The translations under genes were made by a program, and so were the position numbers. Shown here in pieces: positions 25,301 to 35,452 of a DNA stretch of 64,000 bases. The stretch lies in NCBI GenBank assembly GCA_026874595.1, contig CM049310.1, positions 54,255,058 through 54,319,057 of the forward strand, written 5' to 3'. How positions within the stretch are numbered: position 1 is the stretch's first letter; every line of letters starts with the position of its first letter. Source of the stretch: Sipunculus nudus (Eukaryota > Annelida > Sipuncula > Golfingiida > Sipunculidae). The notes below the pieces were generated by a model that saw only the letters and a program-made list of their open reading frames with translations, did no database searches and was not told the DNA's origin.

Positions 25301-26694
25301 AAATGTCTGATGATTATATTTAACATGCATAACATTCACAGCAAAGGGCTACATCAGTCCATATGGATGATTTTATGTAAGTTTAATATAAAAAACACCA
25401 TTTTACTTGAACAAATGCTATGCCATTTTAGAATGGATCGTATTTCATTCATTGTCAACGAGGACATTTGTCCTCTTGTCAGTAGCGACTAAGGCCAAAT
25501 ATAATATTTTGTTTTGTTATTTGTTGACTTGTTACCAAGGGAATATATTGAGTCAGATGGTTCATGAGTCATATTTGTAATACATGTTAACGTCAGTCCC
25601 ATCCAATAGATCAGTACTTTTGGAATACTAGTATATCGCAATTATTAAAGTAACAATCATTTTACAAGAATAAGGACATGGATCATTGAAGAAGAGTACA
25701 GATTATTATAATTATGATATCTATACACATAAGTTCAATTATATGTTGGTACACTAGCTACTGAGGGGTGCCGACATATGCTTGTCTGAAACTTATTTTT
25801 AACTAACAGATTGCTGTAGTTGTTCTTTTAATATTTTCCTTTTTTCCTTCATTTAAACAATTATAAAAACAGTAAAAAAATAAAATAATAACAAAAATAA
25901 CAATGATAGAAGATGAGACGGATCTGTTGGCATTTTCTAAATTTATCATTATTTCTTGCGCCAGAAATATGTCAATCCATGCATGGCGACACTTGTGAAA
26001 CACTTCAGTCACCTTGTCTGAAAACACAGCTTTTCAGTGCATCTCCCCGCGAATTTGTGTTAATCATGCAATACTGATCAGGGACGGGGGGTCTACGCCG
26101 CCCCCCCCCCCACCCACTTTTTAGCAAAGGGGATGATCAAGGTAATCGTCCCCTTCTATTCAGAGAATGAGATTTACATATTGGAAACAAAATTTAGAAA
26201 TATATTTATACTTAGAATGAAAGACTTGTTCTGTTTCTCCATTTTTGCGTTTACTATATAATATTATATATCCGAGCCTGGTTTAGAACTAACCTATACA
26301 TTACACTATATTTTTAAAAACTTTAAAAGACAATATAAGGTAGATATCACATTTTCCCATATATATATATATATGGAAACTGGAAAATGTGATATTTCAA
26401 TATTTATAGAAAGCATATAGAATATTTAAAGATTGCATTCCCATGGTTGCGAGTCAACCCCCCGCCCCATTCAACCCAACCTAAGCTTGAAGACAAATCG
26501 ACGCGCGAAACTTGCGTAAAAGATGCGCAATCAGTACAGTTTGATGTAAATGAAGTTACCTTTATCTCCCGAATCATCTTATCCGTCAGTAGCCCCCTCG
26601 ACTTGTACTCCTGCTGGTCATCTTCAGAAAAAGAGAGCAGCTCTGCGATTATCGGTTTCTTCCTGCGCAGTATTCTTCTTTGTGCTGGCTCCAT
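17566..26694 (-). CDS. CARD-coiled-coil protein, gene A (three coding exons, 439 aa)
   Basis: The coding sequence joins 26694-26560, 21487-21271 and 18533-17566. Residues 1 to about 92 form a CARD, seen in RILRRKKPIIAELLSF, the YKSRGLLTDKMIREI segment and the EKTALGQLYKFLDTIP segment. The domain is interrupted by a phase-0 intron after residue 45. A conserved AEKGELAVDEYVYREAG stretch leads to a long predicted coiled coil, strongest around residues 285-358. Residues 361-439 are a low-complexity Ser/Asn/Pro tail ending in basic YVLPKRV. CARDs mediate homotypic assembly, and CARD plus coiled coil is the layout of CARD9-type adaptors, so a cytosolic innate-immune scaffold role is inferred, not shown. 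The start is supported by a good Kozak context (AACGATGG) and by alignment with gene B. The introns are about 5.1 and 2.7 kb and carry several transposons. Confidence 0.85.
18980..19024. repeat. (AT)n microsatellite in gene A intron 2
   Basis: Uninterrupted AT tract. Confidence 0.95.
19723..20028. mobile_element. MITE with TAA target duplication, copy 1
   Basis: Inverted ends: GGCCAGAAAAAAAAATAAAA then GGTATGGTTCTCAGGC on the left, and the complement GGCCAAAACAAAGGAGTATGG then TTCTCAG on the right. TAA lies outside each end (19720-19722 and 20029-20031). The interior has TTTTAACCCCCGGCATCAAA, TATGTAGTGCTT and CCCTGATCATATGAC blocks shared with the copy at 24722. The 306-bp element is non-coding, and the 3-bp duplication suggests the PIF/Harbinger type. 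It lies in gene A intron 2. Confidence 0.8.
20445..20521. repeat. Duplicated block, copy 1 left part (interrupted)
   Basis: Matches 21532-21601 (ATGCAAGCCTC, GTCCTTATTGTGGGATG). The copy resumes at 20984-21115 after the hAT-like insertion (GGCCCATATTCGCAGGTTCATTC and TTTGTGAATATTCCTT). Confidence 0.7.
20522..20983. mobile_element. hAT-like non-autonomous element
   Basis: The ends are CAGTGATGTATGAC and, inverted on the right, CAGTGATATAGTCG. Both sides carry repeated GGACTCGGACTTGGACTCG-type blocks in opposite orientation. The flanking 8 bp are TTTCCATT (20514-20521) and TCTCCATT (20984-20991), one mismatch apart, matching the 8-bp duplications of hAT elements. The surrounding sequence continues across the insertion in the duplicate at 21532-21755, which shows the empty site. 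No coding capacity. Confidence 0.75.
21271..21487 (-). CDS. Gene A exon 2: second half of the CARD and conserved linker
   Basis: The acceptor is TTTTTTTTTACAG^TCGGAG and the donor is CTGGG^GTAAGC. It encodes 72 residues plus one base (phase 1). The sequence shows typical CARD helices (QLYKFLDTIPLLGTGAFDSL), then AEKGELAVDEYVYREAGMM. Confidence 0.88.
21532..21755. repeat. Duplicated block, copy 2 (uninterrupted)
   Basis: Shares GTGCAAGGCTCC, GGCCTTATTTTGGGATG, GGCCCATATTTATAGG and TTTTGTGAATATTCCTT with the copy split by the hAT-like element. The two copies flank exon 2 of gene A. Confidence 0.7.
21992..22422. mobile_element. Possible TIR element with GGCGGATCCAG-like ends
   Basis: Left end CAGTGGCGGATCCAG plus a C run; right end C run plus CTGGATCGGCACCAG, inverted. 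The ends agree at most positions, but I see no clear target duplication. A long TA tract (22302-22361) lies inside. Confidence 0.4.
22302..22361. repeat. (TA)n microsatellite
   Basis: TA tract with a single TG interruption. Confidence 0.93.
22423..24721. other. Intronic stretch of gene A intron 1
   Basis: No exon-like sequence recognised; there is a short AT tract near 24102-24119. Confidence 0.4.
24722..25020. mobile_element. MITE with TAA target duplication, copy 2
   Basis: Same family and orientation as the copy at 19723. Left end GGCAACAATAAATAGAAGG then GATGGTTCTCAGGC; right end, inverted, GGCCAAAAAAATAAAAGG then TATGGTTCTCAGG. TAA flanks both sides (24719-24721 and 25021-25023). It lies in gene A intron 1. 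Confidence 0.8.
25024..26343. other. Intronic stretch of gene A intron 1
   Basis: No gene seen. A C run near 26101-26111, preceded by GATCAGGGACGGGGGG, resembles the G/C-run element ends seen elsewhere. Confidence 0.35.
26344..26395. other. Perfect 14-bp inverted repeat (hairpin)
   Basis: ATATCACATTTTCC pairs with GGAAAATGTGATAT across a 24-base AT-rich loop. It lies in gene A intron 1, about 165 bp from the donor. Confidence 0.8.
26560..26694 (-). CDS. Gene A exon 1: N-terminal half of the CARD
   Basis: Encodes exactly 45 residues, MEPAQRRILRRK through REIK. The donor is AAAG^GTAAC, phase 0. Exon 1 of gene B has the same length and phase. A TATAAAA on the minus strand (26711-26717) is only about 17 bp upstream of the ATG, too close to be a normal TATA box for this start. 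Confidence 0.85.
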
Positions 26695-27702
26695 CGTTAA
26701 AACCTCGGAGTTTTATAAGCACACTTTATGTTTCAGCACTTCTAAGAGAAAAATCGCTTCACTTTCAACCCGGTCCCAACCGGAGATATGTGTACGTTGT
26801 TCTGTAGTTAAGTCGGACACTGTTATTTACGTTTGGTCTCTGTATCTAGGGAGGGCTGTCACCGGAATAAACAACGCGGTAGCTATGGTAACACATCCAT
26901 GGCGACACACGAATATAAAAAGCTTTAGTTTCATTTGAGCCTTATACCGTTCCCCCGGCTCCTAACCATATACATAATTAAGGGTGCTGCGTGTTGACAG
27001 ATGACAGAGTTGCCTGCTGCCGCCAACATCAGTTTCAAACGTTTCAAAGCCTGGAAGTCGCTTGTTCAGTCACCGAACAACATTAGCTTTCAGGTTCTTC
27101 CGTTCCAGGAGGCTGACTCGCATGCCTGATTGCCGACGGCATAACCTACCTTCAGAAAATCGATAAACCTGCGACTTTTAACCTTGTCTGCATCCAGAGT
27201 ACCATGAACGCCTACACCAGGGAACAAACCGTAAATTAACTGTCTTATTTACGGTTTCGGAAAATTCTAGAACATGAATGAACTAGAAAACGTTGCTAAT
27301 AGCATGTATGCCATGTACTTACTTAGGTGCTAAATACACGGACGGGAAAACTTCAAGTTATCTATATTGCAATAATTGGTTAATAAGATACAATGGGGGC
27401 ATTAGAACTAAAACTTTTTGTTTAAACTCACATAACAACTGTGAACTTCAGAAGAATTAAAATAGTTTCACTTATATCAGTATCCTTATTTTAATACATA
27501 CAAATGTCCTGCTTTTTCAAAAACTACAAAACATCACCATGTATGCAGATAAATCCACTGAATGCTATTGAATATGTTATCATGTCATTTTGGATTAAGT
27601 GTTATTGTTAGGTTTATGGTGGAACCAGTGTTGCAGATAGCTTCCTTTCGCTTGGCAAACCAACCACAATTTAAACTGGTGTATGGTTATCTTGTTTCTT
27701 TA

Positions 27703-27761
<59 letters not shown>

Positions 27762-30700
27762 ACTGACATGAAGGGAGACTCGGAAGACCCGCAGACATCC
27801 ACCATCTCCGTCTTTTCTATTAAAACTTACGAAATCAGGTGTTTCGTATATTCCTGTTAGATATTTATATAATTTTGAGCAAGTGGGTATCTTTAAAGTT
27901 TAGCAGTTGTACAAGTATAAATGCCTAGTGTGTCGTTCCCACAACCATTAGACTATTAGACGTAAAATTTAAATTTTTTTGGGTTTTTTTTCTTCAAATC
28001 TGGAAAATAGATCTCGTAATGGAATGTACAATACACCATTGTTGTTTCATGTTTATACATGTATATTACCTCCATGGTTGCATTTATCGTTTGTTGTTTC
28101 TCTTTGTTACCATTGAGAAAATGGAAAACCTTTGTTTCTTGTGCCCTTGGACTCTCCCAGGTATTTTTATGAATCAGCTGAGCTTAGCTATGTCGTATCC
28201 GTATCAGGATGACTCATTGACAATTATAATAGTAATTATCTTAATACAGCTCTTTAAGAAATATAGGCACTCTACAATCCATCGTCGTCAACTTAATTTC
28301 CAAATTGAGAGCTAACATCCCGGGACATAAGATGTTATAAGGTTGGCCGTTATAGGATTCGCAGGTAGCAAATTAAATCCTTAGTTGAGGGCTTATATAT
28401 AAAGGTAATTCTGCCACTAAATCGCGCGTTATTAAGTTGAATTATTTCTCAGGCTCACTTTATTAAAAAAATGATTTATTTAGTAATATGTGCTTAAAAG
28501 CAATCCCCTAAATATTATAAAGAGTGATGAAACCGCCTTCATCTTCACAAGCTTTATAAATTCGAACTTTATTTTGGCAAATTTTCGAATATATTTTTCA
28601 TTCAGACTTAATTTATTCTATTATGTATTGTATCATGTATTTAAATCTTATATCTAAATAACATTTATCCTTACTTTATTTTTCTTTAACTTAATGTTTT
28701 TTTCTGTCCATCTGATATTTATATGATTATATCTTTGTCTAGTTTGAAGTATCATTTGTTTACTGCAATACTTATTTAAAATAGCAGTCTCTGTATAATT
28801 GTCTTTAATTTAATTGTTTCGATAATTGCTTAGGTTCTCTTCCTTAATTTCACCCATTCCTTTAATGCTCATGGACTAGTATGGTGAACAGTATATAATC
28901 TTTATCTCTTTTGAGGCTCGAGTTGCATTAATTTGTCTAGCCTTATCTTGAATGCTTTCAAAGACAACGATAGAGGATTGTTAAAAATTCCGTTATGTCA
29001 GTGATATATCGTTTGTTAAATCATGGGACCATGCAGACAGAACTATAGTTTCTCATAAATAATGAACACCATGTGTGTGAGAGATTCTTTCATTTTGCTA
29101 TCTTCAAAGGTTGGCAATACACTATACAGGCTTTTTTTAACGTAATGTCGTCCTCTATTGTAACTTAAAATCAAATCAATATGAGCTTGAAAAGGTGAAG
29201 AGAGGTTTTTTTTTTTCTTTTGTGGTTTGTCTCCATGTATTAACGAGGTTTAACACATAGGTGCCATGTGTTTCTCCACCCAGAGCTTATAACTAAAATA
29301 GCATTTATCCGCTGTATAAATACCACCCGTTCCAAGCGGCTGGGTATTATGTACCGTAAATCACCGCGTACAGGGTTCTCTGCGGGGCAGGTCTATATGC
29401 GAATAAGTCGCAGATGCTTAATATGAAACAAACTGCACGCAAATAATCACTTGCATGTCCCGCCAGGGGAAATCGCCGGAAGCCATGTCCCCATTCTGGT
29501 CGGAATTTAGTACCCTGCTCGCCAACCTGAATTCACCAGTAAATATCTCCTTTGTTAACACTCCAGAGTTTATATGCGTTCTGCGTGTCAGAATATGTTT
29601 GCATCTTAGTAAATATCGTTTTAAGTATGCCATATATAGCCCTGTTCATCCAACGTTTAAAACGTTGATCACGTGACCGATATCCTGCCCTTATTGCCCA
29701 GCCGATGTCTGGCTCCCTGAATGGTGGTCCGTCTTTAAATATGTGTTACCTTCTGTCCCTCTGTCCGTTGACTCCGTTCTTCTGCAAATTTTTCTGACTG
29801 TTTGTCACTTGAATCATTATGTACAGTATTTATTAAATGATATTGATATTTTTTATCATTTTGGTTGAGGTGAGCCGTCGAGGACAAGACGAGCTAATTT
29901 CTTACGGAGATCGTGTGTATTTCCCATGACTGTTTGTTAGTCCTTTTTTATATTTTACTCAATTTAAGCAAAAGATACTTTATCGATTCCCACGAAACAC
30001 TGTGGAGAGACGGGACGTCGGCCATTCAGGAAAATCTCAATAGCTTTGTTACGAATCCGGATAAAGGACAAAATCAAGTCGGATCGTCTTGCCTTGGCGA
30101 AGATATGCCCTGTACTAGCTGGCACTCTATACTCTATTCAGTCTAGCTTGGCACGGCGATTTGATTTCAACCATTTTCACCCCTGTGATGCGGTCCTGCT
30201 TTCAGATCTGTTAACCCCAGGGGGGAGCTTAATGACCTGTCCCCCATGACACGCATATCCACTTAAGGACAAAACCTAGTCCATTTGTTTTGTCTTAGTT
30301 TTAATGTATTTCTGCATTCAAATTTGTGGCTCATTGTTTACATTTATTCCAAATGTAACATAATCTACAAATAGCAACTGAAAAAAATTAGTGATTTCTG
30401 CTCTTTTGCAATATCTTTCATTGTATATCTCTATGATTAATGGTCTTGTCACTGAGTTGGACTGGGGTAAACTAACCTGTGGTACCGGCATGTGCTGTGT
30501 GCTTCAGCAATGCGGGCCATCTCAAAACTAGTCCATTTATTGTCTTTATTGTTCTCAACAGAACATAGGCATGGTTCATTTGACAACAGAATTAAGAATA
30601 TGTATGAAAATGAGAACTTTTAAACGGTCCCTAAAGAAAGCAGTTCCTTCAGCACTGGACTGATACTTTACAGTAGATATATTATGTATCTTGTTACACT

Positions 30701-30779
30701 CCAGAGGGTCAAACCTGATATTAAGTCAGTTTGAATGGTACATCTGTCCTTGTATTTACACTTCTCTTATGCACACAAT
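26695..30779. other. Upstream region of gene A, non-coding
   Basis: Expected to hold the promoter and 5' UTR of gene A. No clear core promoter is seen. It contains a TA tract (27707-27758) and no convincing exon on either strand. Confidence 0.4.
27707..27758. repeat. (TA)n microsatellite
   Basis: Uninterrupted TA tract. Confidence 0.95.
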
Positions 30780-32242
30780 GTCAGCTACACCAACAAGTAA
30801 CACAAAGAAACCAGAAGACAGAAAAAGCTCTGTGAAAAAGTTTCAAGGAAAGTGTTTTACCAGCCAAGCATGAGGCATTATACTGAATGTAAATCAGTAT
30901 TTTGAAAGAGAAAAGCGGCTCGGCCACCCTACAATCTCTGTGAAGAGATTAGGGAAAGTACTGCAGAAGCTACAGGTGTTGGTGAACGCACAGTGTCACG
31001 AGTAAGGTTGGAAGGAACAGAAAAGGATCAGTTATGCACCCCTGGTAAAAAAAAAGACCCAACAGGGAAGCCCAATTTTCACAGATTGATGATTTTACGC
31101 TTAGTGTGATCAGAATGAATGTGCATCAATTCTTCCATCGTAATGAGGTTCCAACCTTGAATAAACTGCTTAATTCCATCCAACAAGCAGACTGTGGATT
31201 CCCATATGGGCGGACAACTTTATGGAAAATACTTCACAAACTTTGCTTTAAATACCAGAAAAGAAATGGGCGGATTTTTGTGTATGAGAAGCCAGATATC
31301 CTTGCACAAAGACATAGGTACCTGAGGCAGATAAGAATGTTGCGTGAACACCCATCTGTAGGTACTATTGTCTACCTTGATGAGACTTGGCTGAATGCCC
31401 ATTATTCTGTTGGTCGTGTGTGGCAAGATACACAGGTACACAAAAATCCTTGGAAAGCTCAGCAAGACAACTTGTCACTAGGATTACACCAGCCAAGTGG
31501 CAAGGGTGGACGGTTAATCATTTCCCATGCTGGGGGAGAATTGGGATTTGTTCCTAATGCTTTGTGGACATTCCAAGCCAGGAAAGGAACTGCTGACTAC
31601 CATGAGAAAATGGATGCTCCCCACTTTGAGTCATGGTTCATGGAAAAGTTGGTTCCAAACCTTCCTTCCAAGTCTGTCATTGTTATGGACAATGCTCCAT
31701 ATCACAGTGTGATATTAGACAAAGCTCCCACTAGTAATACCAGGAAAGATGATATGCGCGCTTGGCTCACAGCCCACAAAGTTCACTGGTCCAATGACAT
31801 GCTGAAGCCAGAATTGTATGAACTTGTAAAGAAAGCCAAGCCAACCTTTGTGAAGTACAAAATTGACACTTGGGCAGAGGAACGTGGTCACACTGTTGTA
31901 CGTTTACCCCCATATCACTGTGAACTGAACCCGATTGAGCTTATATGGGCACAAGTTAAGGGATATGCAGCTCGGAACAATACATCGTTTAAGATGTCTT
32001 CAGTTGCTGGCCTGTGTGCTGAAGCAGTGGAATCAGTTACAGTGGACGATTGGAGGAAGGCCTGTGACCATGTGAAAAGAGTTGAAGAGGAAACGTGGAA
32101 AGTTGACGGTTTGATAGATGACGTAGTTGATAATTTTATTATTAATGTGACAGATGATGACAGTGACAGTGATACCAGTAATTTTTCTGAAGATGAAATA
32201 ACAGGCGAGGATTTTGAAATGCATGGAATAGCTCCTTTATAA
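30780..32242 (+). pseudogene. Broken DD82E-type Tc1/mariner-related transposase
   Basis: The main intact frame (31106-32242, 378 codons) has the DDE catalytic core: YLDETW (Asp92), VMDNAPYH (Asp195) and LNPIELIWAQVKG (Glu278). The last two acidic residues are separated by 82 residues, the spacing reported for the DD82E (Sailor) group of IS630-Tc1-mariner, as I recall it. An acidic Asp/Ser tail follows. The N-terminal DNA-binding part lies upstream in other frames: EATGVGERTVSRVRLEG is a helix-turn-helix-like stretch, and NVNQYFEREKRLGHP lies in yet another frame. The break before the main frame sits at a run of nine A (31048-31056). At least two frameshifts make the full-length protein impossible here. 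I could not identify terminal inverted repeats. Its orientation is opposite to the two CARD genes. Confidence 0.85.
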
Positions 32243-32616
32243 GTTGTTATAGTCAAAACTGAAAAAAAATCAATGTAGTTCAGTGGAAATCTGATAGCTA
32301 ATTAAAATCCAGTGAACTTGTGACACAGGTGTGCCAATGATCTGGTCAGTTAATAACCTATCAGATTAAAGATAAAATTAATTGCAACAAACCTTATATG
32401 TAACATTGCCATAAAATATAACTTAATCTGATATGTAATCAATACCAGTGATTGTGACACAAGTGTACCAGTGATACAGGTATTGATAGACTCTGAGATT
32501 AACATAAAAAAATTCTTTGCAATCATTAAGTAGACACGGTAACTGTTAGCATTCGTGATTGAAATTTTGCATTTTTCTTCCATTATTTTGAATCCTTAAT
32601 TACTTGTATCACTGTC

Positions 32617-32617
<1 letters not shown>

Positions 32618-32687
<70 letters not shown>
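32618..32687. repeat. Compound (AT)n(AG)n microsatellite
   Basis: An AT tract passes directly into an AG tract. Confidence 0.95.
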
Positions 32688-32689
<2 letters not shown>

Positions 32690-34635
32690 AAATCAAAGAT
32701 CAGTAGAGATGGATAAACAGGTAAGTAGAAAGAAGGATAGATACATAGATAGAATAATAGATGCATAGATAAAATGGTAGAACAGTTAATAAATTGTAAA
32801 GGATGCACATGGTTTCAAATCTACCGCCCAGTAGAGATGGTCCCCCAGGGTACAGAACACATGGTAAAACTGCCCAGAATATTTCTTTCATTAGAGATAT
32901 AAGTTATAATTTATAAAAATTGACAAAAAGTTATAATTTATGTCTGATAACCAGAATCACTTACTTCCACAGGCAGGTATGTATAAATTAATATGAGATA
33001 TTGCTTTTTTGTTAGCACTAGGTAGTGTGTACTCACAAATAGTGGTATGTGATCTGTCACAGCCAGGGTGACTAATTTCAGCCTGATCACAGCACATAGG
33101 GACTACTTGCACTTCATCCACGTGCCAGGTTAGAGTGAATAGACTGTAGTTTGGTAAAAATTTAGATTCAAGTACGGGTGCAGGTTTATTGTTTTGTAGG
33201 AACTGACCTCTGATCGAGAGTTTCGGTATATGTATACATGTATGTCAGAATGAAGGGAAGGATGTAATATGTGAGAAATGAACTGGATACATATCTGGGT
33301 TAGTGACAAAGTCTATTCCTCAGTTACACTGGGAAAATTCCTACTCCATTTGAAGAAAAATCACTAGTTAATCATATAAATGTTCTCCACTAAAAATTTC
33401 TGACAACTCAAAACATTTCGAGAATTTGTTTATGCATTTTTAATCACATAACATTGTTTTCATTTGTTGACTTTCACTATCTAGCAATGGCATTTGTCTA
33501 TGTTAAGCTGAGAACTGAGAGAAAACCGGGTTAAATTTTAGTGACCTCTCCGAAGGTAATCTAAGGGCTACAGCTCTATTGGAGTACTCAATGAGTCTGC
33601 AGTTCATTTAAATTGTTCTCCTTTATCCTCATATAACAATTGTTATGTTGAGCAACTGGCCTTTGATGTGTTAATTGTGCCTTTCAGTACTGTATTAATT
33701 ATAACTTATTAAAAAGGATTCAACAATAACTTCCATCGTATCCGGCCAGTCAAATACTCTCTATCTCCTGCAGATTCAAATATTGCTGTTTTTGAAGATC
33801 CGCATGATCGCTCTTAATCGACACAGTAACCAAGGAAACAAGTATACAAGAGTTTTTTTTTTTTTTTGTTTTTTGTTTTTTTTTGTTTTGTTTTGTTTTT
33901 TTTAATTTGAAGAGTTAAATCCATTTTGCTGCAGGTTAACAATTAAAAGCTTTCGAGGACTGTATGGTATGTAGACGTGAGGATAACCTTACTAAAGCGT
34001 TCCATTCAAAACAATGTTTTATTATTCACAATATTTGTGCAGCAGCTTCATAAGTAATATATTATCCCAGAGACTGCATGGACGAGTCTGTTGAACTAAT
34101 GGAGCCTCGTCCTTTTCAACATGTCCTGCCGTACAACATATGAAATTCTCCCTTTCGTTGGTTTAACTCCCTCATCAATTAACAGCACTAAGTTCACCGT
34201 AGGGTGTTTTATATATAATGTATTCTACATTTACGTTAATGAAAGAGTTAATGTCATGCCCCTAAAATTTTTGATAGACCATCCTTATGTGTTTTAAAAT
34301 ATGCAAGGGTATAGGTAAAGTAACATTTGTTATTATTTTCGCAATAAATAAATGGCACTTCTCTGGTGGTTGTGTGACTTGAAGGACCCGTAAACATAAA
34401 AATAATTGCTATTTAACTTAGAGTAACAAACCGTAATTCATTTATGAAATATAATGAAAGGAAATATCATCAGGAATATATTATTTACCTATATTCAAAG
34501 TATAGTTTCTTCTCATTGGTACAATATCGACCACAGCTATTTTAAATGCAGGGATTCATGTTAAAACCCAAATATAATAATATTATAACAATATTATATC
34601 AATCTGTTTAACAAGGTTCTAAAGTTTCATCCATT
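32688..34635. other. Non-coding stretch downstream of gene B
   Basis: No gene seen. A T-rich tract lies at 33855-33902. The part next to 34636 should be the 3' UTR of gene B. Confidence 0.4.
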
Positions 34636-35452
34636 TTATGAACTTTGTAAAATCACGCTAGTAGCAGCGTTTGGAGATCTTGCACTGGTTATTGCCGGTA
34701 ACCGGGGTGAACCTTTACTGTAACGTAATCGCCTAGAATGGACGTAACCCCATCTAGTGTTCTGTAACTCGGCGTTTTTCGTAGCGAGTTGATCCTTCTC
34801 CATCTGTAAACGAACCATTTTTATATTTTGATCTTCATTCCGAGCTTTAAGCTCTTTCACCTGCTCTTCCAAAGACTTCACACGATTATCCCGATCTTCC
34901 AGCTTGTTTTGCAGTCTCTCTAAACGACGCTGTTGTTTTCGAATCAGCGAATCCTTTTCTTTTATAGCCTCGTTCTGTGACGCTGAATCTTCCTCCAGTC
35001 TCAACAGCCTTGTTTTGATTAATTCTGCTAAAGGAGCTCCATGTTCAAGACCTAAAAGTGCTAAACAGTTTTTCTTATCATTATACAACAAGTCACATTC
35101 GTCTGCTAACCTCTTACTGACACTGATGACTGTTTCGACCTTGACCTTCAACTGCTTGGCTACGTCATCATCCGGAACACTCTTTCTGACACTGTCACGT
35201 GGCGTACAGCAGTCATGACCAGGTGTCCTAAGTACTTGATGTTGAGCCTGTAGGTGTGTTTTTAACAGCTGGTGCATGTGGGCGATGTGTGTTTCGTACT
35301 GGGCCAAGCGTTCACACATTCTTGACATCTCCTGTCGCGTTATTTCTAACTCGTCTCTCCATCCCTCCTTTGCGACTTGGAGCTTCAGCGCTACCAAAGT
35401 AACGATGTCCTTCATGTCTTGGGTAGATATCCGCTTGTTTAATCCAAACTTT
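34636..35452 (-). CDS. Gene B exon 3: coiled coil and tail
   Basis: The acceptor is TTTTCTGACAG^AAAG. One base completes a split Arg codon. The frame stays open through 271 residues to the stop at 34636-34638. The coil segment KKNCLALLGLEHGAPLAELI aligns with KRCLKLLNADKNASSLDSLV of gene A. Confidence 0.9.

Noticed and set aside
26447-26938. 163-codon plus-strand frame
   Set aside because: Overlaps gene A exon 1 in antisense and shows no domain.
29340-29410. Possible dispersed repeat (ACCGCGTACAGGG, CGAATAAGTCGCAGATGC)
   Set aside because: It looks repeat-like, but there is no second copy in this window to support it.
31915-32256. 113-codon minus-strand frame
   Set aside because: Antisense shadow of the transposase; Ser-rich because the coding strand is Asp/Glu-rich.
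30264-33170. Terminal inverted repeats for the DD82E transposase
   Set aside because: Weak similarities (such as CACAGCACAT near 30495 and 33090) were considered, but none gave convincing paired ends next to TA.
34904-35218. 104-codon plus-strand frame
   Set aside because: Antisense shadow of gene B exon 3.
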